DNA from: Bryobacter sp.
GTDB taxonomy: Bacteria; Acidobacteriota; Terriglobia; Bryobacterales; Bryobacteraceae
Assembly (NCBI GenBank): GCA_022843625.1
Contig: JALHNH010000004.1
Coordinates: forward strand, 266,640-330,639
Length of the DNA: 64,000 bases
Direction of reading: 5' to 3'
The stretch's first letter is position 1; every line of letters begins with the position of its first letter. Of this stretch, positions 51,581 to 60,571 are shown one piece after another. Below the pieces are notes generated by a model that saw only the letters and a list, made by a program, of their open reading frames with translations, was not told the DNA's origin and did not search any database. A program made the translations under genes and the position numbers.

Positions 51581-53965
51581 ATGGCTTTTTCATCAAACAC
51601 CAACATTGCGTCCCTACAGGCGCAGAGCTACATCAACAACAGCAGCGACTTTCAGGGCAAGACGATCAATCGCGTCACCAGCGGTTTGCGTATTGTGAAC
51701 TCGGGCGATGACGCCGCGGGTCTTGCAATCGCCAACGGCCTGCGCAGTGATCAGGCGGTTCTCAACCAAGGTATCCGAAACGCAAACGACGGTCTGAGCC
51801 AGCTTCAGATCATCGACGGCGGTATTAACAACATCTCCAAGCTTCTTGATCGCGCTCGTACTCTGGCGACACAGTCGGCGTCTGGGACCTTTACTGGGGC
51901 TCGCACGGTTTTGAACAGCGAATTCAAGTCGGTTGTTGAAGAAATTGACCGGCAGTCGCAGGCGATCGGTCTCAACACGGGCGGCGGTTTCGCCAAGTCT
52001 CTGAGCGTTTTCATCGGCGGCGGCAAAACATCCAATGGCATTTCGGCCATCACCAACGGTTCGGCCTCGGTTGATCTGAGCAACTCTACGGTTGACGCCA
52101 AAAGCCTTGGCCTCAAGGGTGTTCAGGCAGTCGGAGTCGCAGGACAGGACATTGGCAACGGCTCAGCTACGTCTGTATCGACGATTCTTGCCAATGCCAC
52201 CAACACCGGATCCCAGGCTGCTGGCGGCTACACAGACTTCTTCTTCCGCGGATCTGGATTTGCCGATGACAATGCGGTCAAAGTCAGCGTCAATCTGAGC
52301 GGCGTTACCGACTCCGCAACCCTCGCAACCGCGATCAACGCTGCCGTCGACGCTGCTGGAAACAGCGGTTCGCAGTTTGCAACGGCGTTCAAAAATGCTG
52401 GTATCAAATCGAGCATCATCACCGATAGTGCGACAGGCAAGCAGTCTCTGGCCTTCACCAGCGCCAACAATGCTTTCCAGGTTGCCGCAGGCGACCGTAC
52501 GGCCAATGCACTACTCGGTAACTTCTCTGCAGGCTCTACCGGAGTCGATCTCGCTGGCACGGCTACCGCAGGCGGAGCTTCGCTCACTGCTGCTTCAGCT
52601 GCCACGGCAAGCAACATCATCGTGCGCATCAAGGGAAGCGGACTCGCAAGTCCCGTTGACCTCACGGTAAACATTACCGGCGGCACCACCACCTATACGA
52701 ATGCAGTCGCCGACCTCAGCTCGCAGATCACCAATAACTCTACGCTTCAGGCCGCTGGAATCAAGGTGGGCAGCAACTTTACGGGCGGTTCTACCTTGAG
52801 CCTCACCAATGCGCGCGGCGAACAGTTTTCCATTGAAACTCTCGGTGACTCCCAGAATGCATTGGGCTTCGGCACATCGTTCCGTCAAACGACGCAGACC
52901 ACCTTCAATTCGAATAACATCACGGGCAGCAACTACCAGACCGGTACCCCCGGTGCGTCCACCATCCGCGTGGCATTGAGCGACGGCTCCAACTTTGACA
53001 TTTCTGCCAATACCGGTGCCAACGTGGCTGCGGGTGTGGCCAACCTCAATGCTGCATTTGCCGCCAGTGCCGACGCCTCAAAAGCGGGGCTCTATGCGAC
53101 AGTTAACGGTGGTCAGGTACAAATTCAGTCTCAGTATGGTACCGACTTCCGCCTCGACGAAGCTTATTCGGCGACAACGAATTTCGGCTTTGCCACGGTT
53201 GCCCGGGGCGCTGGTGCCGTTGGAACCACCACCACTGCCTCGACCCTTAGCGCCACCTCCAGTTCCTTCAATTCGGGAGGAGCTCAGCAAACCGGCTTGC
53301 TCGCCTTTAGCGCAATCAATTACGCCAACGACGATCAGACGATCAGCTTGAGCGCCAACGACAGCGCTGGCACACAGCAAAATCTCGCTGTCGTGCTTCG
53401 CAATGACTCCACCACACGCAATGCCGTCACCATCGATGATGCGGTTGATGCCATCAATACAGCGATTACTCAGTCCAACAATGCGACTTTGCAAAAGGTT
53501 GTAGCGGTAAAAGAAAACGATGGCGGAACCGAAAAAATCCGCTTCCTGAGCACGCTATCCAACTTCAAGGTTAGCGTAGGGTCCAATAGCTCCGGTGCCG
53601 CTGGTATCACTACCTCGCAAGGCAGCGTACAAACGAGCACAGCCGCTGCCGGTGGTTCCACCTCCGACATCGCTACGCAAGAGAACGCCCAGAACGCCGT
53701 CACCGCACTTGCCGACGCCGTAGACAAACTGGGCCAGGCCCAAGCCGTCGTCGGTCGAGGTCAGAACCAGTTCGGCTTTGCCGTCAACCTGGCCCAAAGC
53801 CAGTTGACCAATCTCGCCGCTAGCGAAAGCCGTATCCGCGATGCCGATCTCGCCCAGGAAGCCGCCAATCTGTCCAAGGCCCAGATCCAGTTGCAGGCCG
53901 GTATTGCCGCACTGGCTCAGGCCAACTCAGCTCCCCAGCAGGTGTTGAGTCTCCTCCGGGGTTAA
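51581..53965 (+). CDS. fliC: Flagellin
   Basis: 794 residues, longer than the usual 270-550. The conserved N-terminal D0/D1 has NTNIASLQAQSYINNS, RVTSGLRIVNSGDDAAGLAIANG and LQIIDGGINNISKLLDRA. The C-terminal D1/D0 has RGQNQFGFAVNLAQSQL, ASESRIRDADLAQEAANL and QQVLSLLRG. The middle of about 480 residues is Ser/Thr/Ala/Asn-rich with repeated flagellin-IN-like units (VSVNLSGVTDSATLATAINAA and SSQITNNSTLQAAGI), forming the exposed filament surface. The Ser/Thr richness would suit glycosylation. Expressed from its own sigma-28-like promoter and under probable CsrA control. Confidence 0.96.
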   Translation: MAFSSNTNIASLQAQSYINNSSDFQGKTINRVTSGLRIVNSGDDAAGLAIANGLRSDQAVLNQGIRNANDGLSQLQIIDGGINNISKLLDRARTLATQSASGTFTGARTVLNSEFKSVVEEIDRQSQAIGLNTGGGFAKSLSVFIGGGKTSNGISAITNGSASVDLSNSTVDAKSLGLKGVQAVGVAGQDIGNGSATSVSTILANATNTGSQAAGGYTDFFFRGSGFADDNAVKVSVNLSGVTDSATLATAINAAVDAAGNSGSQFATAFKNAGIKSSIITDSATGKQSLAFTSANNAFQVAAGDRTANALLGNFSAGSTGVDLAGTATAGGASLTAASAATASNIIVRIKGSGLASPVDLTVNITGGTTTYTNAVADLSSQITNNSTLQAAGIKVGSNFTGGSTLSLTNARGEQFSIETLGDSQNALGFGTSFRQTTQTTFNSNNITGSNYQTGTPGASTIRVALSDGSNFDISANTGANVAAGVANLNAAFAASADASKAGLYATVNGGQVQIQSQYGTDFRLDEAYSATTNFGFATVARGAGAVGTTTTASTLSATSSSFNSGGAQQTGLLAFSAINYANDDQTISLSANDSAGTQQNLAVVLRNDSTTRNAVTIDDAVDAINTAITQSNNATLQKVVAVKENDGGTEKIRFLSTLSNFKVSVGSNSSGAAGITTSQGSVQTSTAAAGGSTSDIATQENAQNAVTALADAVDKLGQAQAVVGRGQNQFGFAVNLAQSQLTNLAASESRIRDADLAQEAANLSKAQIQLQAGIAALAQANSAPQQVLSLLRG

Positions 53966-54063
53966 TCGCTAGTCGATTCACCAAATGTCTCTCAATCAGC
54001 TCTCGGCGGCCGGTCTATTCTGGCCGTTCGAGGGCTCTTGTTTTGAATCCGAGGAAAACCTTA

Positions 54064-55785
54064 ATGACAGCCGAAGCGAACTATACTTACGGAGCTTCAC
54101 TCCTGCAGCAGCTCGAAAGCGACCCCAAAAGCGGCGAGGCCTACGACGCACTTGGCGTCTTCGCGCTAGAAAACGATTCCCCTGCCGAAGCAGTCGAACT
54201 CTTTGGTAAAGCGATTCAACTCTCCGGGCCAGAGCCTCGCTACTGCGCCCACCTAGGTGAGGCCTTCGCTCATCTGGGCGACTATGCGCGAGCGGCCGCC
54301 TGCATCGGTCAAGCGCTTGTTGGCGCTCCTTCCAATCTCGACCTCCGGCTCGCCTATGCCAACCTGCTCCATATCCAGGGTGATCACGATCATGCCGCCA
54401 AAAACTATGAGCTGCTCTTAGTCCAATCGCCCAATCATGCCGAAGCATGGTTTAACCTGGGCGTCACCCGTACGATCCAGCAAAATCCAGACCAGGCAAG
54501 GCGCGCCTACGAATCGGCGTTAGCCGTCAAGCCCGCATACCCCGAAGCATGGAACAACCTCGCACTGCTTGAGCGCTCCGACGGCAATCTCGCCGCCGCC
54601 GAAACCGCCTATCGCCGTGCACTGCTAATCATGCCCGACTACGGCGACGCTCTCTATAACTTCGCGATTCTACTCCAGGATCAGGAGCGTTTACAAGAAG
54701 CCATCATGATCTATGAGCGGCTTCTTGCCGTCGATCCTAGCTTTGCCGAAGCCCATAACAATCTAGGCAATTGCTACCTCAAACTCAATCGACTTGCTCA
54801 AGCCCAAAATCATTTCCTCGAAACTCTGGCCATCAACGCCTCGCACAAGCAAGCCCCCTGGAATCTCGGTTTCGCATCTCTCCTGATGGGTGATTTCCCC
54901 CGCGGTTGGTCCGGCTATGAACACCGGCTCTCGCAATATGAAATCGCCACCACAAAGTGGAATCTCCCCCGCTGGAACGGCAAACTGAAGCCTGGCTGCC
55001 GCATCCTCGTCCATGCAGAGCAAGGCCTTGGCGATACCATCCAATTCGCCCGCTACCTCCACCTCTTGCGGGATGCCGGCATGAATGTCGATGTTTTCTG
55101 CCAGGCACCACTCGAAAGCCTGCTTGCTTCGATCCCTGGCCTCGCTTCCTGCACGTCAAGTCTCTCTTCCTGCACCTCAACTTTCGCCACTCCACAATCC
55201 GGCGATTGCGAAGTCCCCTTCCCAAGCCTCTCCTACCACTTCAAGACGCACCTCGATAACATCCCCAATCAAGTGCCCTATCTCTTCGTTGATCCGGCCA
55301 AGCGAGAAAATTGGCGCTGTCTTTTTGCCGCTATTCCTCCAGCAGCCAAACGGATTGGAATCGTCTGGCAAGGCAACCCCAAACATCGCAACGATCATAA
55401 CCGCTCGATCCCTTTTGGCGCCTTCGCGAAGCTGCTCGACACACCTGGCTTCCAATTTATCGGACTTCAAAAAAATGTCCCGAGTATCGACATCCCCGAT
55501 CAGGTCTTCGACATCTCGCCTCTGCTCACAGATTTCACCGAGACGGCCGCAGCCATCGAACAACTGGACCTGATCGTTTCAGTCGACACCGCTGTCGCGC
55601 ATCTGGCCGGTGCCCTCGGAAAACCCGTCTGGACTTTGCTCCCCTACGCACCAGACTGGCGCTGGCTGCTCCATCGTGACGATTCTCCCTGGTACCCATC
55701 CATGCGGCTCTTCCGTCAGCAAATCGCCGGCGACTGGGCAACCGTAGTGAAAGAAGTCAGAAAAGCCTTGCTCGAATTGGACTAA
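54064..55785 (+). CDS. TPR-glycosyltransferase fusion next to flagellin
   Basis: About 573 residues from the ATG at 54064. N-terminal half: about eight TPR units (AYDALGVFALENDSPAEA, AWFNLGVTRTIQQNPDQA, AWNNLALLERSDGNLAAA, AHNNLGNCYLKLNRLAQA). C-terminal half: a GT9/GT-B-like domain with ILVHAEQGLGDTIQFARY, RIGIVWQGNPKHRNDHNRS and LDLIVSVDTAVAHLAGALGKPVW (given in parts: DLIVSVDTAVAHLAG). The fold and position suggest flagellin modification, but no substrate is shown. No promoter was found in the 98-bp gap after flagellin, so it is probably co-transcribed. Confidence 0.85.
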   Translation: MTAEANYTYGASLLQQLESDPKSGEAYDALGVFALENDSPAEAVELFGKAIQLSGPEPRYCAHLGEAFAHLGDYARAAACIGQALVGAPSNLDLRLAYANLLHIQGDHDHAAKNYELLLVQSPNHAEAWFNLGVTRTIQQNPDQARRAYESALAVKPAYPEAWNNLALLERSDGNLAAAETAYRRALLIMPDYGDALYNFAILLQDQERLQEAIMIYERLLAVDPSFAEAHNNLGNCYLKLNRLAQAQNHFLETLAINASHKQAPWNLGFASLLMGDFPRGWSGYEHRLSQYEIATTKWNLPRWNGKLKPGCRILVHAEQGLGDTIQFARYLHLLRDAGMNVDVFCQAPLESLLASIPGLASCTSSLSSCTSTFATPQSGDCEVPFPSLSYHFKTHLDNIPNQVPYLFVDPAKRENWRCLFAAIPPAAKRIGIVWQGNPKHRNDHNRSIPFGAFAKLLDTPGFQFIGLQKNVPSIDIPDQVFDISPLLTDFTETAAAIEQLDLIVSVDTAVAHLAGALGKPVWTLLPYAPDWRWLLHRDDSPWYPSMRLFRQQIAGDWATVVKEVRKALLELD

Positions 55786-55827
55786 GCCTCACAGCTCAGT
55801 CCGTTCGTGCATAGGAGGGGCTTATCT

Positions 55828-55861
55828 GCGGCAGAAGCTCAGCAATGACGCTTCCTGCCGC
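55828..55861. terminator. Bidirectional terminator-like hairpin
   Basis: GCGGCAG-AAGC (55828-55838) pairs with GCTT-C-CTGCCGC (55850-55861) around an 11-base loop with one bulged C. Followed on the plus strand by GGGTTTGTTTT. It lies between the convergent ends of the TPR-glycosyltransferase and the fliD operon, one of only two convergent junctions with room for a terminator. Confidence 0.6.
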
Positions 55862-55876
55862 GGGTTTGTTTTGGCT

Positions 55877-56227
55877 TCAAGCCAAACGGTTCAGCAGCTT
55901 CGAATCCCCAGGCATCCGCTCTCCAAATGCACTCAGCTGCTTCAAATTCGTCTCAGCCTCGTGTAGTGCGAGTGTAAGCCGATTGCGCTCAGATCGAATC
56001 TCAATCTCAATAGACCGAGTGCGCTTGAGCATCGCCTCAAACTGCCCGAGACTTTCCACAGCAAGCATTGGATGCGATCGGCATATCTCTCCAAGCTCTG
56101 CCACGAGCGCTTCCCGTCTGGAAAGCGAGTTCTCATCCCACTGCTTGCTCCCACCATCCAGACTGAACCTGCCATCGAGCTCGGCAACCTCTGCCAACCT
56201 TTGCGCGATCCGTTTCGCCTCGCGCAA
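55877..56227 (-). CDS. Small helical protein after fliD, possible FliT-like chaperone
   Basis: 116 residues from a TTG placed immediately after the fliD stop. Almost entirely helical and heptad-like (AKRIAQRLAEVAELDG, QFEAMLKRTRSIEIEIRSERNRL), of the size of FliS/FliT-type chaperones. No detectable family motif. Position after fliD supports a chaperone for FliD or filament export, by inference. Confidence 0.55.
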   Translation of the reverse strand: MREAKRIAQRLAEVAELDGRFSLDGGSKQWDENSLSRREALVAELGEICRSHPMLAVESLGQFEAMLKRTRSIEIEIRSERNRLTLALHEAETNLKQLSAFGERMPGDSKLLNRLA

Positions 56228-57583
56228 TTAGCCGTCCCGCTTTCCATAAAGAACCAGATTTAAACTATCCACGGAAGCGCCAATGATGTTGCTTTGAGAT
56301 TCAAAGCGCCCAAGCAGGGCATCTGCTGCCTGAAGCTTCTGCATATAGCTCTCACGGATCAGGTTGATCCGGTCCTCAAGTTTGAAGATCTGTTCCGCCA
56401 GCCGGTCATCCGTTTTATCGTACTGCGCGATCTGAATTTCGGCCAGGCCCGTAACCTCTTCGCTGAATCCATCGGTTGCCTCAGCCAGACTTCCCAACCC
56501 GGTCGTCTCCTTAAAAAAATCAAAGCTGTCGCGCAACTCGGCTTCACTCAGGCTATTGAATTCGGTAAAGTCGAAACTCACCGCACCGTTAGAGGCAAAG
56601 GTGATCCCCAAATCCGAAAAGTTTTTGACCGTGCCTTCGGCAATGCTGAAGCTTGAGGTCTTGCGCAAGATATCCTGCGCCTCACGCACCAGGTAATCGC
56701 CACTCAACAGGCCTGCCGTTTTGCCTACCTGAGCCGTCACTTTATTTTGAACGGCATTATAGGCATCCACAAAACCGCTGATCGCATCCGACAACTTCGA
56801 GCGGTTGCTCGACAGCCCGATAGACAAAGTCTCGTCCACACTTGTAGTGGCCTTCAAGCTGAAGGTCACCCCGGGAATCAGATCGTTTACCTGATTGGAG
56901 GTCCTGCTTACCGGCACCCCATTCAGCTTGAAACTGAGATTGCTGCCCTGATTCGAACTGGTCAGCAAACTGGTATTGGCACCATCCGGATCATCTCTTA
57001 GCGTCAACGTTTTTGCGCCAGCCGTATTTGCCGTCACACTCAAATAGTTCGTTGTGCCGTCCACGGTCAGAATCGTGGCCGTAACCCCAGCCCCCAGCGT
57101 ATTGATCTTGTCCCGCAACCCCACCAGATTGTTCTGCCCGCCCGTAAGGCTGATGTTGTAATCCGAGCTACCCACGGTCAGTTTCAGCGAGCCCGTCGTT
57201 GAAACCTGCGTCACGTTGGAATTTGCGTAAGCAACGGAGGAGGTCTCAGATGACGCCTTAGCAGTGGATGTCACCTCCGTAATGTTGTAGGTGGTGAGAG
57301 TGTCGGTATTCACCGAATCCACACTAAGCTTGGAGCTATTGGATGAGCTGGCCGATACAGCGCGGTTTGCCGCCACATCCTTAAGCGTCTTGATCCTGTC
57401 GCCCAGCAACTTCACGCTGCTGCTCAATTCAGACGTCAGTTGCCTCTTGACTGTAATATCGGATTGTTCGTTCTTCAATTGATTCAACGGGAACGAAGCA
57501 ATCGTGGTCACGCGCTGGAGGATCGTTTGAAAATCCTGCGAGTACTGACTGATGCCGGTAAAGGTTAATGGTGATAAGCCCAT
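56228..57583 (-). CDS. fliD: Flagellar hook-associated protein 2 (filament cap)
   Basis: 451 residues from the ATG at 57583 (MGLSPLTFTGISQYSQDFQ), preferred over an in-frame start at 57661 which lies upstream of the promoter's predicted start. FliD N-terminus: TILQRVTTIASFPLNQLKNE. C-terminus: LEDRINLIRESYMQKLQAADALLGRFESQ, given in parts as NLIRESYMQKLQA and ADALLGRFESQ. It caps the filament and folds flagellin subunits as they emerge. Opposite strand to flagellin but in the same regulon by promoter type. Confidence 0.93.
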   Translation of the reverse strand: MGLSPLTFTGISQYSQDFQTILQRVTTIASFPLNQLKNEQSDITVKRQLTSELSSSVKLLGDRIKTLKDVAANRAVSASSSNSSKLSVDSVNTDTLTTYNITEVTSTAKASSETSSVAYANSNVTQVSTTGSLKLTVGSSDYNISLTGGQNNLVGLRDKINTLGAGVTATILTVDGTTNYLSVTANTAGAKTLTLRDDPDGANTSLLTSSNQGSNLSFKLNGVPVSRTSNQVNDLIPGVTFSLKATTSVDETLSIGLSSNRSKLSDAISGFVDAYNAVQNKVTAQVGKTAGLLSGDYLVREAQDILRKTSSFSIAEGTVKNFSDLGITFASNGAVSFDFTEFNSLSEAELRDSFDFFKETTGLGSLAEATDGFSEEVTGLAEIQIAQYDKTDDRLAEQIFKLEDRINLIRESYMQKLQAADALLGRFESQSNIIGASVDSLNLVLYGKRDG

Positions 57584-57613
57584 AGCTGGTAATCCGCCTC
57601 TTCTTCTCAAGTC

Positions 57614-57640
57614 TTTTCGGCAAACCCCAAGGATTCTTGA
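57614..57640 (-). promoter_or_regulatory. Sigma-28 (FliA) type promoter of fliD
   Basis: On the minus strand: -35 TCAAGAAT (57640-57633), 11-base spacer, -10 GCCGAAAA (57621-57614). 5/8 and 7/8 to TAAAGTTT-N11-GCCGATAA with exact spacing. Start of transcription would be about 57607, a leader of about 24 nt to the fliD ATG. Confidence 0.68.
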
Positions 57641-57672
57641 GACGATTTTCAGAAGATCCACACTAAAGTGGC

Positions 57673-58755
57673 ATGGCCACCCGCACCCTTTCCCCGCTAG
57701 CCCTGATCGCCCAGCAACTGGAAAAGAAAAACGGCAGCGGCTCGGTGGTCGTCCTAGGGTCCAGATCTGCCGAATCGATCCCCGTCATCCCAACCGGCTC
57801 GATCCTCCTCGACCAGGCCCTGGGCTGCGGCGGCCTCCCCCGCGGGCGAATCATCGAAGTCTACGGGCCTGAATCTTCAGGCAAAACCACCCTCGCCCTG
57901 CACGCCATCGCCGAAACTCAGAAGCTCGGCGGCTATGCCGCCTTCGTCGATGTCGAACACGCCCTCGATGCCACCTACGCCTACAAACTCGGCATCGACC
58001 CGGACCGCGTTCTCCTCTCCCAACCAGACTACGGCGAACAGGCGCTAGACATCACGCAATCGATGGTCGCCTCCGGGCAGATCGATCTGGTTGTCGTCGA
58101 CAGCGTCGCCGCCCTCGTCCCCAAGGCCGAGCTCGACGGCGAAATGGGCGACGCTTTTGTTGGAGTCCACGCCCGCCTGATGTCCCAGGCCCTGCGCAAG
58201 CTCACCGGCCTTGCCTCAAGCCACAACTGCACAATCCTCTTTATCAATCAGATACGAGAGAAGATCGGCGTCATGTTTGGCAACCCCGAAACCACCACCG
58301 GCGGCCGAGCCCTGAAATTCTTCGCTTCGCAACGCCTGGAGGTCCGCAAAACCACTTCGGTCAAAGAGGGCGACGAGATTCGGGGCAATCGAGTGAAAGT
58401 GAAGGTAGTCAAGAACAAGATGGCAGCACCCTTCCGTGAGGTCGAATTTGAAATCCGCTTCGGCCGCGGCATCGACCGGCTGGGCGAACTGATCGATGCC
58501 GGAGCAGAACTCGGCATCCTGCAGAAATCCGGCTCCTGGTTCAGCTACGGCGAGCAGCGCCTGGGCCAGGGCCGCGACCAGGCCAGAGAATCCTTGGACC
58601 AGGCCCCCATCCTGCGCCACGCCCTCGAAGAAGCCGTCCTGCGCAAAATGGGCCTCGACTACCTCGACGCCGGAACCCAAACCCAGCGCATCCGCCCTTC
58701 GGGCGAAGGTCAAGTCTCACGCGCTACCGCTCAGCAAATGGCAGCCAGCGTCTAG
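57673..58755 (+). CDS. recA: Recombinase RecA
   Basis: 360 residues. Walker A is GPESSGKT (65-72). Also [22 protein letters not shown] region ([10 protein letters not shown]), [16 protein letters not shown] (Walker B), [23 protein letters not shown] (L2 loop region, shown in parts: [15 protein letters not shown]). The N-terminal region is more divergent than usual ([16 protein letters not shown] where many RecA have SIMRLG). No LexA box evident in the 89 bp shared with fliD. It forms the strand-exchange filament and triggers the SOS response where LexA exists. Confidence 0.93.
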   Translation: MATRTLSPLALIAQQLEKKNGSGSVVVLGSRSAESIPVIPTGSILLDQALGCGGLPRGRIIEVYGPESSGKTTLALHAIAETQKLGGYAAFVDVEHALDATYAYKLGIDPDRVLLSQPDYGEQALDITQSMVASGQIDLVVVDSVAALVPKAELDGEMGDAFVGVHARLMSQALRKLTGLASSHNCTILFINQIREKIGVMFGNPETTTGGRALKFFASQRLEVRKTTSVKEGDEIRGNRVKVKVVKNKMAAPFREVEFEIRFGRGIDRLGELIDAGAELGILQKSGSWFSYGEQRLGQGRDQARESLDQAPILRHALEEAVLRKMGLDYLDAGTQTQRIRPSGEGQVSRATAQQMAASV

Positions 58756-58797
58756 GCTCTCATTACCGATTGCGGAAATGAATTCGCGCATTTGCTC

Positions 58798-58825
58798 TTG
58801 ATAAAGTATGCTTTCCGATTACAAT
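58798..58825 (+). promoter_or_regulatory. Strong sigma-70-like promoter in the recA-sulfatase gap
   Basis: -35 TTGATA (58798-58803), 16-base spacer, -10 TACAAT (58820-58825). The next start codon is at 59046, so a transcript would carry a leader of about 215 nt or encode a small RNA. The rest of the 290-bp gap (58756-59045) shows no gene. Confidence 0.5.
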
Positions 58826-59045
58826 TAGTCGCGTTGCAGGGCTTGTGGGCCTGATTTTCAAGGAAATTCCTGCCCTTCGTTACAAGTCGCCCACGCGCTT
58901 CCATTCTCATCACCCCAGCCAACCGCACTTCCATGATTCTGCCAGATAGACTTGTATTGCTCCAGCCACGCACAGTCCGTAACTAAGAGCCAGGATTTCT
59001 TTTTATAACGACAATGCAAATAACAAGTCCAGGACAACCAATCAT

Positions 59046-60488
59046 ATGAAAAGACGTGATTTCCTCTGGCTAACCGCGGCTGCTGCAACTGCGGCTTCCA
59101 GAAAGCCGAACATTGTTGTAATCCTCTCCGATGACTTCGGCTACGGCAGTCTCAACTGTTACGGAGCTGATCCCAAATTGATTCGCACCCCACACATGGA
59201 TCGCCTGGCCAAAGAAGGCCTCCGCTTCACAGACGCAAACACCCCGTCCTCCGTCTGTAGTCCAACCCGGTACGGTCTCATGACCGGGCGCTATTGCTGG
59301 CGCACCACTTTGAAGTACGAAGTGCTACCCACTCCAGCTCCCTTGCACATCGAGACAGAGCGCCTTACCCTCGCATCACTCCTCAAATCGGAAGGCTACA
59401 ACACGGCCGCAATCGGCAAGTGGCACCTCGGCTATGGCACCGGCAAGGCAGATTTTACTGGTGACCTGAAGCCTGGCCCCTTCCAACTCGGTTTCGATTA
59501 TCACTACGCCGTCCCGCAGAACCATGGCGACGCCTCCGGCGTGTATGTTGAGAATCACCGTGTCGCCGGCTTGCGTTCAGCGAACAAAGTGCCTGCCGGG
59601 ACAACCCCCTATGGCAGCCAATATATGGGCATCGACGCCCCCCAGCGTGTCGACGTCGATGTTATGGACACGCTCACCAGCCGGGCCATGGATTGGATCT
59701 CAAAGCAAAACAAAAGCACCCCCTTCTTTCTCTACTTCACACCCGTTGCCGTGCACCAGCCCATTACTCCATCGGCAGCCACCAACGGCACCAGTTCAGC
59801 GGGCGCACTCGGCGATTGGATCCATGACCTCGATAACTCCGTCGGGCGCATCCTCAAAGTACTGGACGAGCAGAAAGCCACTGAGGACACGCTGCTCGTG
59901 TTTACCAGTGACAACGGCGGTGTACTGCAAACCAGCGGGGATCGTCCTGAGGCAATCGCTCACCGCTCCGGGCTTAAGGTCAATGGAGACTGGCGCGGAG
60001 GAAAGCACAGCAGCTACCAGGGCGGATTTCGCGTCCCCTTTCTGGTACGCTGGCCCGGAAAGTCCCCAGCCGGGGAAAGCTCAAGCGAAACGATCAACCT
60101 GGTAGATTTATTGGCAACCTTCGCCGCCGTAGTCGGCAAGCCTCTCCCCAAGACACCGACCGCAGCTGAGGATAGCTTCAACATGTTGCCGGCGTTTCTG
60201 GGCCGCTCTTCAAAAAAACCAATTCGCAAGTCCATGATCACCCACAGCGCAGACGGCGTCTTCGCGATTCGGCAGGGCCCCTGGAAGTACATCGAAGGCA
60301 AATCGGCCAAACCGGCAGATCGTGTCCCAGCACCCCGCCGATCCGAACTGACACCGCAACTATTCAACCTCTCCGAGGACCCCGGTGAAGAAAAAAACAT
60401 CATCGCCCAACAACCGGAGATAGCCAGCCGCCTCTCCGCTTTGTTGAAAGAGTCGCGAGACAAAGCATACACACGGGCCTCAGAATGA
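59046..60488 (+). CDS. Sulfatase (arylsulfatase A-like)
   Basis: 480 residues. Tat-like start MKRRDFLWLTAAAA. Metal motif NIVVILSDDFGYGSL. The formylglycine site is Cys71 in C-S-P-T-R, followed by YGLMTGR. Also seen are AAIGKWHLGYG, LLVFTSDNGGV and KYIEGKS with NLSEDPGEEKNI near the end. A second Cys-type sulfatase, distinct from 31912-33225. It sits upstream of a DUF1080 gene, a pairing frequent in glycan-degrading acidobacteria and planctomycetes. Confidence 0.93.
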   Translation: MKRRDFLWLTAAAATAASRKPNIVVILSDDFGYGSLNCYGADPKLIRTPHMDRLAKEGLRFTDANTPSSVCSPTRYGLMTGRYCWRTTLKYEVLPTPAPLHIETERLTLASLLKSEGYNTAAIGKWHLGYGTGKADFTGDLKPGPFQLGFDYHYAVPQNHGDASGVYVENHRVAGLRSANKVPAGTTPYGSQYMGIDAPQRVDVDVMDTLTSRAMDWISKQNKSTPFFLYFTPVAVHQPITPSAATNGTSSAGALGDWIHDLDNSVGRILKVLDEQKATEDTLLVFTSDNGGVLQTSGDRPEAIAHRSGLKVNGDWRGGKHSSYQGGFRVPFLVRWPGKSPAGESSSETINLVDLLATFAAVVGKPLPKTPTAAEDSFNMLPAFLGRSSKKPIRKSMITHSADGVFAIRQGPWKYIEGKSAKPADRVPAPRRSELTPQLFNLSEDPGEEKNIIAQQPEIASRLSALLKESRDKAYTRASE

Positions 60489-60571
60489 ACCCGGGCTGCT
60501 CCTTCGGCGAGCCGTCGATCGGAGTTCTGTTTCGGTAATTTGACATAATGTGGAACAATCTTTCCGTGCCT

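Noticed and set aside
53966..54063. Terminator after flagellin
   Set aside because: The only hairpin (CGGCC/GGCCG) has a 5-bp stem and no following T-run.
57605..57642. Inverted repeat TCTCAAG/CTTGAGA as a LexA or other recA operator
   Set aside because: The spacing (24 bases) is too wide for a typical operator, and the repeat overlaps the fliD sigma-28-type -35 box.
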